A stretch of DNA of 64,000 nucleotides from Dipteronia dyeriana. Its lineage: Eukaryota > Streptophyta > Magnoliopsida > Sapindales > Sapindaceae. This document shows positions 56,600 to 64,000 of the stretch, piece after piece. How positions within the stretch are numbered: position 1 is the stretch's first letter; each line of letters opens with the position of its first letter. The notes beneath the pieces are model-generated. The model was not told where the DNA came from. It made no database searches and saw only the letters and a program-made list of their open reading frames with translations. The translations under genes were made by a program, and so were the position numbers. The stretch covers positions 6,157,768-6,221,767 of the forward strand of contig CM065300.1 in assembly GCA_032871835.1 (NCBI GenBank). Reading direction: 5' to 3'.

Positions 56600-56782
56600 T
56601 TTGGCTAGGAAGTAGACTACGGTCAGGCAAGTTGAGTTGATAAATTGGAGCATGATTCTGCTGGTTTTGAGGGGCTTGCATGGGATGAGCATCTGTTGAT
56701 TCTGCTGTTAGAACCGTATCATGTGAATCTATTTGTTGACTGACAGCGGCTAGAGTACTGACAACTATTGTAGCCTTTTGTC
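56600..56782 (-). CDS. ankyrin-PGG gene, putative upstream exon B
   Basis: A phase-compatible block from acceptor TGTATGCAG (before 56782) to donor CAAA|GTGACC (after 56600; an alternative donor is GACC|GTAGTC nearby). It encodes a low-complexity, Gln/Ser/Thr/Asn-rich segment with no domain: QKATIVVSTLAA ... MQAPQNQQNHAP ... LLPSQ. Exon A just upstream is clearly related, so the two arose by exon duplication. Such polar N-terminal exons precede the ankyrin repeats in this family. Confidence 0.6.
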
Positions 56783-56924
56783 CTGCATACATAAAAATGG
56801 TAACATACCTAGTTACTAAGAATACAACTTGGTTTGATATTATATTAGCTATGTACGCACCATATCAAAGATGTAGTTAGATAAGAACATATGATTGGAG
56901 AGAGAAATTTACTGGGAAGTAAAT

Positions 56925-57098
56925 CAAGGAGGGGCGAGTTGGGTTCAGGCGGAGAATGATTAATCAGCTGATTTTGGGGGGCTTGTGTAGTTTGAAGATG
57001 TATAACTATATCTGCCATTTGGATGGTATGTTGTGCATGATGTGCATCCATTAGTGGAACACCACCTGAACTGACAACAAGTGTTGACCGCTGCAATT
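56925..57098 (-). CDS. ankyrin-PGG gene, putative upstream exon A
   Basis: Acceptor TTCTTGTATGCAG before about 57098 and a donor CCCA|GTAAATTTC near 56914 or slightly further. The sequence reads STLVVSSGGVPLMDAHH ... QTTQAPQNQLINHSPPEPN ... LLP and resembles exon B. One base differs in phase from the related copy at 61999, so either the preceding exon supplies a different phase or this exon carries a frameshift. The exon with the true start codon was not found. Borders are approximate. Confidence 0.5.
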
Positions 57099-57348
57099 TG
57101 TCCTGCATACAAGAATGGTTATATTATTATATTAATGCCTCTTTTTAAGCCTTTTTTGGTTACACATGAAACACCACTTTCAGGCTTTCGTGACTATGAT
57201 AACCCTAAAAGTAGTAGAATTAACTATGTAATTGAAGATATTAAATAGCTCAAAATTCGACTTTAATTATAAGTTGTTCAGGCAATATTAAATAGCTAAC
57301 AGAAACCCTAAAAAATAAAAAAGATAAATAACTTAGAAAATTTTCAAG

Positions 57349-57426
57349 TGGAATTGGTCAGCAATTGAACCGGAGAAAGACCTTCAGTTGTTTGCTTGGG
57401 TGCGAGTTGATGCAAAATTAGAGAAT
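57349..57426 (+). other. exon-like plus-strand sequence inside arm A
   Basis: The frame WNWSAIEPEKDLQLFAWVRV continues to LEN and stops exactly at a perfect donor, GAGAAT|GTAAGT (57426/57427). The copy in arm B (minus strand, about 61680-61770) has lost this frame. It may be a fragment of an unrelated gene carried along in the duplication. The family is not recognised. Confidence 0.3.
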
Positions 57427-57636
57427 GTAAGTTTAATATATGTTAGCACTGGTCTTTTTTTATAACCCGAAGAGTATAATAAGATTTCGCTACGCTTTAC
57501 ACATTGCGCACTATGTCACTCAAAATTAGATCAGCATTGTCGTAAGCGCGCACAATGCATGCCGTAAGAAACTTACAATTCTTGAACATTTCTCTCGATC
57601 ATAAAGTACCAAGTAAGACCGAAAAGCCTTTGTGGG

Positions 57637-58143
57637 TAGGATGGTAAAACAGCCCATGGATACGAAGTGCGGTAGGACCCACACTTATGTGTAGGGATTG
57701 GTTTCAATTGGATGGCGATGGGGATAAATAGTAAAATCCGTAATGCGTATGGGTTGGGGATGTGATTTATAATCTTCGTCCATTCCCACTTAAAATATAA
57801 TCTTTTTTTATTATTATTTAGTATTTTTCTTTTAATGTTATGTTTAAAAATTATTGAATTCAGTTGTCTAGCCGTAAGATATATGTTAATTTATTTTTAA
57901 TGCTGATGAGATGGTTTTCAATAATTTTTTGGAATTACCTTATATATTATATCATATTCAGTGAGTTATGTATTTTTTTTTAAATAATTTTGATAAATTG
58001 ATTAAATGGGGTAAATGGATGGGGATGGGAGAAAGCATACCCCGCCTCTCCATATACTGCGGGGTTTTATATGGTAATAAAATAAATGGGATGGTGTCTT
58101 AGGAGGATCACGCCGTCGCAAACCCGACCCATTGCTATCCCTA
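57637..58143. mobile_element. hAT-type MITE, related to the one at 14.17 kb
   Basis: Left end TAGGATGGTAAAACAGCCC and right end CCCGACCCATTGCTATCCCTA resemble the inverted ends of the MITE at 14174-14819. The flanks TTTGTGGG and TTCATAGG match at 5 of 8 positions, so the 8-bp target duplication is eroded. The interior is non-coding and has GGGATGG/CCCATCC-like motifs. Confidence 0.5.
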
Positions 58144-61100
58144 TTCATAGGGGACCCTATTGGATAAGTGAGTGCTATCAAATCCAACCTCAATAAGGGT
58201 CTATCATATACTAGTGAACTCTTTAAGGAGGTTGTATTCGATTAGAATTTTAAAATATTTTTAATGTTTTTTTATGGAATTAGAAGGTTTAGATGTATTT
58301 AATTAGGATTTAAAAAAAATTATATCTCTTATAGAATTAAAAAGTTTAGATATATTCTATGTAGACTTTTAACTGTCTAAACGTGTTTTGATTTTTCAAA
58401 AGTAGTAAACTAACAATAACTTACTACATTTGTTGGGAACGAATCATTTAAGAAGTTTGGAGGAAGGTTCAATAGAATGTCCCTCCCATAAAAGGAGTGG
58501 TTTTGAACTTGTGATTAAAGGGTCGGCAGCTCTAGCACGCCAGTGTCGCTTTCATGGCTTGTGGAATGGGGTGGACTTGATTAGTCTCTCTCTAGATATC
58601 ACAGTGGAAGGGAATGGGAAATTCATATGGAGTATATATCCTTAACTTCTTTACTCCATATTTCATAAACTCCTTTATCTTCTCAAATCTCTATCAGTTG
58701 ACCCAAATTTTGTATTTCCATAAACAAATTTATTTAAAAAAATAAGTATTTTATTTTTAAAGTTGAAATTAGCACGGTAAATTATGAATTATAAGCATAA
58801 TAAGTATTTAATGCTTCTCTCTTGGTGTGCCAACTGCCAAGCCGATATAAATTTTAAGTACTTTTTAAAATTTTAATGAAGAAATAAATTAAATTATTTT
58901 CATAATTTTAGGTGGTGTTTGGGTGTGTTTTTAAAAAACATTTTTTTTTGTAACAAAAAAAAAAACAATTTTATTATTGTTTAAGGTTATACCTTTTACA
59001 AATTTGTTTTTGAAAATAAAAAACAATTTTTTAAAAGCTATAATCAAAAGGTTGAAATCAACTTTTTATAGTTTTTTGGTCGCTTTCAAAACAATCCACA
59101 ATTTTTTTCTACAAACAACTAATTATTAATTTTAAAAACAACACTAAACATATTTTTATTATTTTCCATTTTAAAAAATAATTTAGAATATAATTGTCAT
59201 TTTTGATAATATTTTTTAAAAACATCATTTAAAAAATGATATTCAACACGCTATAAATATTTTATAATGTAATCCTAGAGATCCCCCTATAGATATGAAT
59301 ATGGTGAGTCAACAAAGATATTATAATACTTAAGAGTCGCTATTTTTAGTGGCTGGAAACTTCAAATTTAAATATATATTCATATTTACCCAATAAACCG
59401 TAAAACGTGAGAGAATATCTCCTGTTGTGTTTTGATTATATTCTTAATCATGTGGTAGGGTCAGGTTGTAGAAATTTATTTCTCATTACTTTTGATTATT
59501 GGAGGATGGAAATTAACGAAACAAATGTTCGGAAATATCAATATCGAAACCCCTTATTCTATTGGTATGTTTGTTACGAGGGATTTGACTAAATCTCACG
59601 TTTGTGATCTACACAGAATTAGAGGGGATTGGATCTCTAATCCCGTGTAGAGAAATAGTCACAGCTGCAAAAGTTGTTTGCTCTTTTTTTTTTCTTATTT
59701 AATTAAATTATTTGTGTACAAAATATTAACTTTATTTAATCTATTTTAAAATTCAATTAAATATATTTATTCTTTTTAAAATATTAATAGATTTTATTCT
59801 AATATATATATTTTAAATAATATCAAATAAAAAATAAATGTTATTTTATTTCTTATTAATTTTAAATTACTTTATTTATTTTACTCAAAAAATAATTTGT
59901 GTAACCAATTTTAATTTAAAATATTTAAAATATTTTTTAATTGGATTAAAATGATTTTATTTATTTAAAAATTAATTTAATATAATTTTACATTGACACT
60001 CACAAAAGACAATTATTTTCAATTATTTTTTATTAAATCTTATGTTATACCAAATAAGAGATAATACTATTTTAGTTCAATCCGTATGGCATCAAACACA
60101 TTAGAATACTAATTTAGTTCAATCTTATATAATCTAATTCAATAAAAAAAAAATAGTTCAATCCATTCTCTCGCACCGAACGGTGTCTATTGATACTGGC
60201 GATGTGAGACTTTTTTTACTCTTGAAAAATGTAAACATTTTACGTTTTTTTAATGATATTTCGGGGTTTATTTTTTTAACAATTCACGATTTTCTCCAAT
60301 TTTTTATGTTTTTTCTATAGATTTCACATTTCTCATAACAAAAAATAAAACTAAGTTGTAGGGTATTTTTGTAAATTTTTTTATGTACATTTTTTAAAAA
60401 TATATGGTTATTAATGGTTAAACTTTCATATGTGGTAAAAAACGAATATTCATATTATATTTAGTAATTTTTTTTTTACAGTTTTCATTGTTTTTTTAAA
60501 TTATTCTATTTTTTTTCAAAATTATATGAAACAACATATTTGGTAATATATGGGGTGTGTTTACAGACATTTTTTGTTGTTGATAAAATAGGACTGATTA
60601 GAGAGAAAAATCATTACAAACGATCATATGCTTAAAACCCCCAAGACAGTATTCATCAATAATATAAAAAGTAAACCATATTTGCAAATATATATATAAC
60701 TTGACAAACAGTAATTAATATATAATAGTGGAGATTTTAAGTAGTTAAATCTTTAATTCAAGTGAAAGTATATTTGTTAAGATCATTCTGTAATTGTTAA
60801 TTACAATTATAATTATTATTCCTAAAAAATTATTATATATAAATTAATTATTATGTGTTATACCCTTCATAATTTATAGTGGTAAATTTGTAAACTTAAA
60901 AAAAAAATCAACTACGTTATTTTTAAATATATTTTTTTTATCAAAATTCAAAATTTTAATTAGTCAACTTATAATATAGAGATTCCAGAAGAGTAATGAA
61001 GTTGTAAAAGAAATATTTATGGAGTAACGAAGTTAGCCGAAATTATGAATACTTGGTGATAAATGACTAAGGAGATTCCATATGAAATTCCAATTCTTCC

Positions 61101-61654
61101 ATATCAAGAGACCTGAAAAAAAAAAAAAAAAAGTCCACTTAAGTCATCAAATAAGAGGCTGGCGTGCTAGAGTCGCAGACCCTACAAACTACAACCACTT
61201 CTTTTGTGTGGGAGGGAGTAGGGACATTCTATTGAATCAATTTTCCTTAAAAAAAATCATTATTCGTTTGGTATATTCTATAATATTATATGGTCATTTT
61301 ATTGGACTTAAGACCAAAACGTGTCGATAATTTAAAGAATTGACTTGTATAATAAAATAACAAGACCCCTCCTTCACGTTGATAACTTATCACATAGGCA
61401 CGGTCCCACGAAAGGTTGCTTTTAAAGTTACTTAGTTACTTGATAGGTGAAATGTGCAAGAATTACAAAATCTTGTATGCATGTTTACAACAAAACTGAT
61501 GTAATTTTGAGTGACAGAGATCATACTTTATGGGTGAAATGTTCAAGAATTACAAGTTCTTTTATACATGTTTACATCAATACTGATATAATTGTGACTC
61601 TTGAGTGAAATAATATATTTTATTATGCTCTTATGTGACATTTCTCCTTCATCA
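58144..61654. other. AT-rich DNA between the inverted arms
   Basis: No supported gene. A plus-strand frame at 58430-58645 has no recognised motif. MITE-like ends may be present (GGTGGTGTTTGGGTGTG near 58911; TCTCTCGCACCGAACGGTGTC near 60167-60187), but partners and target duplications are not clear. Many A/T homopolymers. Confidence 0.45.
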
Positions 61655-62535
61655 TTGGTAGCATATATGAAACTGACATTCTCTAAATTTGCATTACCTC
61701 GTACTGAAGCAAACACTGCAGGCCTTTCTCGAGTTCGTTTGCCGAGGACCAATTCCACTGAAAAATCTTCCAAGTTGGTGTTTATTTCCTTAAATTCTGC
61801 CGGTTTCTTTTAGATATATAATATTGTCTGAACAACTTATAAAGTCGAATTTTGAACTATTTAATATTGTCAATTACATAGTTAAATCCACAACTTTTAA
61901 GATTGCATATAATATCAAAGTCATGAAAGCCTGAAAGTGTGCTTTAAGTTGGTTTAAAATAGGTATTAATATAATAATATAACCATTCTTGTATGCAGGA
62001 CAAATGGCGGCGTCAACACTTGTCAGTTCAACATCAAGTGCTGTTCCACAGATAGATGCACATCATCATACCATCCAAATGGTAGATATAGAGTTATAAT
62101 TCTTCAATCTACGTACAGATGCCCCCTCAAAATCAGCTGATCTTTCTCCCTCTCCCTCTCCAATCATATATACTTACGTACGAAAATCTAATATAATATC
62201 AAACCAAGTTGTGTTGTTTGTACATAAATAGTAATGGTACCATTTTTATGTATGTAGGACAAATTGATACAATTGTCAGTTCAACTCCTGCTGGTCCACA
62301 AATAGATGCTGATCATTCCACAGAACCAAATTTATGGTCCAACTCGACTCAACTTGCCAGACCGTAGTCTACTCCCCTAAAATAACTCATTTGCAGTAAT
62401 CTTTTACCTCTACTAGAGCGTAATTAGCAGATATATAAATGATCTAATTAATTTACGTACACAGGTGAAACCCCGGACCGAATACTGCTACAATTGTGTG
62501 TAACTTTATCGGTGCTGGTCTTGACTATTTTCAGC
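61655..62535 (+). pseudogene. inverted duplication, arm B: decayed copy of ankyrin 5' exons
   Basis: Exon-A-like sequence follows the acceptor CTTGTATGCAG at 61999 (QMAASTLVSSTSSAVPQIDAH), exon-B-like sequence follows TATGTAG at 62258 (QIDTIVSSTPAGPQIDAD), and the start of the exon C equivalent follows TACACAG at 62465 but reaches TAA after about 12 codons. Stops also occur in both upstream exons. Homology to arm A then ends; no ankyrin repeats follow. It is a truncated pseudogene in the opposite orientation. Confidence 0.85.
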
Positions 62536-63360
62536 GGTAGCGATTTAGGAATTTTAATCAGGTGGGATACATAATCAAAAGAACAATTATATTAAAAAAG
62601 TATTAAAAAATTGAGATTACAGTAAAATGAGTTTTTTTTATTAACAAAATTGATTTCTTTTATTCTTATATTTAAAAGAAATAAATACAAGAAATATAAT
62701 TTATTTTTTTGAAGTATTATGCATATTGTGGGATTTGAACTCTCACCGCATATGTGGAAGGGATGTACTTTACCAGCTCAGTTAAGAGATAATGTGTAAC
62801 AAGAAACATAATATTAATAAATAAATAATAACAAAGAAAACAACATAAATTATAATCTAATTTTATAATAAGAAATTTTGTTTTGTATTTATAATGAATT
62901 TAGTTTAAATTTATACAAAATAATTTATTAATAAATATCGTTAGACATGTTTTTGAATTTATTATTCTTCTAATTATTGGGAAAAAATTTAATTTGTTGA
63001 TTCTAAATAAATTAAAGTTATAAAATAAAGAAAAATAATAAGGATAAAATAAAATTAATCATAATAATATATGGACTATTTTAATACAATAAGTTAAAAT
63101 TTGAGATTTTAGGATTTATTGATATGATGTGTTAGATATGTCAAATTAAAACTATTAAAAAAATAATACAAGTTTAAAATTAATAATTTGATTAAGAAAT
63201 TAGAAAAGATGATAAAATAAAATAGATATAAAAAGTATTAAAATCAATCAACTTGAACCCTTACCACTCATCATCCAATGCATATTCTCTACCAGCTACG
63301 CTATTACTTTCTTTGTATATTGATGATGGTTAAATTTTATATATATTATATATGAACATA
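62536..63360. other. AT-rich intergenic DNA
   Basis: AT-rich with one tRNA-like/SINE-like sequence (62725-62797). Otherwise no gene or element recognised. Confidence 0.5.
62725..62797 (-). repeat. tRNA-like / SINE-like sequence
   Basis: Minus strand: TCTTAACTGAGCTGGTAAAG (A-box-like) and GTGAGAGTTCAAATCCCACA (B-box-like; GGTTCAAATCC-type) at tRNA spacing. It is not an intact tRNA because no acceptor stem pairs. It differs from the pair at 4.5 and 49.5 kb and so may be another family or a decayed tRNA gene. Confidence 0.5.
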
Positions 63361-63364
63361 TTAT

Positions 63365-63831
63365 ATTTAAAAAAAATGAGGTAGGGCACAGGCCTCACCT
63401 AACCTTAATGTATAGGTCCGCCCCTGATTCTGAGGTCATTGAGTGAAATCTAAAAAAAGGGTCCATAACAACAAAATCATCCCCACTTCATCCTAAAATA
63501 AAAATCGAAATAATAAAATCCATAATTTTTATATTTCCGGTTGCCCTTTTTTTTTTTTGTCTTTGATTGATGGAGAAGAAATGAAGAATATATATAGATA
63601 ATAATAGTTGATAGGAAAGTATGAAACTTAAAAAAAAAAAAAAGGAATTTTATACTAGAATAAAACGAATTGGGTCATGTACTAATTTTTTTTAGTATTG
63701 TTTAAGCTTTTCTCTTAGAGTTTTTTTTTTTTTTTACAACTTAATCTATAACAACTCATATATATTTAGAACCCCTATACATGATGGGCCCAGGACCCTT
63801 GCCCACCCTTGACCCACCCAGGGCCACCCCT
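63365..63831 (-). mobile_element. one or two transposon ends (CAGGGGYGG type)
   Basis: Two minus-strand starts, CAGGGGCGGACCTATACATTAAGG (from 63427) and CAGGGGTGGCCCTGGGTGGGTC (from about 63831), resemble termini of plant hAT-like non-autonomous elements. Both face the same way and opposite ends are not found, so they are incomplete or nested. The second abuts an ankyrin fragment. Confidence 0.35.
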
Positions 63832-63897
63832 GACCTCCATAAGGCTGCGCTTGCAAGCAACTTGGAAGAAGTTAAACTTTTTGTTCAAATAGGCTGA
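63832..63897 (+). pseudogene. ankyrin-repeat fragment
   Basis: The plus strand reads DLHKAALASNLEEVKLFVQ then a stop (TGA 63895-63897), the typical PLHKAALxGxxEEAK start of an ankyrin repeat in the same gene family as the locus at 51-57 kb. It begins directly after a transposon end and shows no continuing repeat within the window. Confidence 0.6.
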
Positions 63898-64000
63898 AAT
63901 TTTGTAAGAAATTTCAAGATACGTTAAAAACAGTTGGTTTGTTTTTTTACTAACATATTCAATCTTATATATGAGATAGGCTTCGACAAGGAGCCGTTAG

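Larger units (their letters stand above)
51080..57098 (-). other. ankyrin repeat / PGG membrane protein gene (whole locus)
   Basis: Exons at about 57098-56915, 56782-56600, 56487-55999, 53356-53207, 52211-51775 and 51682-51080 all have GT/AG borders and connect in frame over the last five. The predicted protein has a polar N-terminal region, about six ankyrin repeats and a C-terminal PGG domain with four membrane helices; the known family mediates protein contacts at membranes. Introns contain a minisatellite (55419-55750), T-rich repeats and a GC-rich transposon-like insert (52470-52770). The start codon is not located. An inverted partial copy lies at 61.66-62.53 kb. Confidence 0.85.
56470..57455 (-). 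repeat. inverted duplication, arm A (functional gene side)
   Basis: The 5' exons A and B of the ankyrin gene with about 350 bp upstream match, in reverse orientation, 61655-62535. Long near-identical runs include TATAATATAACCATTCTTGTATGCAGGACAAAT-like sequence, ATACCATCCAAATGG and ACCGTAGTCTACT. The arm starts near the acceptor of exon C and ends near 57455. Confidence 0.9.

Noticed and set aside
62725..62797. Functional tRNA gene on the minus strand
   Set aside because: A- and B-box-like segments exist, but no acceptor stem pairing or anticodon arm can be drawn, so only a SINE/tRNA-like label is given.
1..64000. CRISPR arrays, bacterial operons, phage or plasmid systems
   Set aside because: The sequence is plant nuclear DNA with introns and LTR elements; tandem repeats found are minisatellites or element spacers, not CRISPR-like.

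Overview
This is eukaryotic, plant nuclear DNA. It is strongly AT-rich, its genes are split by GT/AG introns, and most recognisable sequence is old transposable-element material of plant lineages (Copia, Tat-type Gypsy with two RNase H domains and an antisense ORF, chromovirus-type Gypsy, hAT, an endogenous pararetrovirus). It also carries an ankyrin-PGG membrane protein gene of the plant ITN1/ACD6-like kind. A dicot is likely but the species cannot be named from sequence alone. No CRISPR array, bacterial operon or rRNA gene is present.

Layout. 1-1.35 kb: AT-rich, no supported gene. 1.35-4.31 kb: 5'-truncated, decayed Copia element ending in a 3' LTR. 4.3-7.3 kb: intergenic, with one SINE-like tRNA-derived sequence. 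7.36-10.7 kb (minus): an apparently intact four-exon gene for a small RRM RNA-binding protein (95 residues) with an upstream untranslated exon; a 0.36-kb tandem duplication sits in its last intron. 10.7-12.6 kb: intergenic. 12.6-15.2 kb: 5' part of a hAT-like element whose transposase gene is interrupted by a 0.65-kb MITE. 15.2-18.6 kb: intergenic. 18.6-20.0 kb: LTR-like sequence. 20.1-26.95 kb (minus): a Caulimoviridae-type endogenous pararetrovirus (coat protein, zinc knuckle, protease, RT, RNase H, no integrase, then a second ORF and a promoter/polyA region). 26.95-38.11 kb: a Tat-lineage Gypsy element with an antisense ORF between integrase and 3' LTR. 39.26-39.70 kb (minus): a possible three-exon small gene. 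41.05-41.58 kb: an inverted fragment of a second Tat antisense ORF, fused to 41.58-46.79 kb (minus): a decayed chromovirus-type Gypsy primed by initiator tRNA-Met. 47.6-47.9 kb: ankyrin pseudo-exon. 51.08-57.1 kb (minus): an ankyrin-PGG gene rebuilt here from phase-compatible exons, with a 15-copy 23-bp minisatellite in an intron. 61.66-62.53 kb (plus): an inverted, decayed copy of the 5' exons of that gene. 63.83 kb: another ankyrin fragment.

The only genes that look functional are the RRM gene, the ankyrin-PGG gene and, tentatively, the small 39.5-kb gene. The mobile elements all carry stops, frameshifts or lost catalytic residues. The most interesting structures are the inverted duplication of the ankyrin 5' exons (a potential hairpin-RNA source), the florendovirus-like pararetrovirus abutting a U3-less Gypsy LTR, the antisense Tat ORF and its relocated fragment, and the genes hidden in short exons. 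Coordinates of exons come from splice signals and reading-frame continuity read by eye; no transcript evidence was available.
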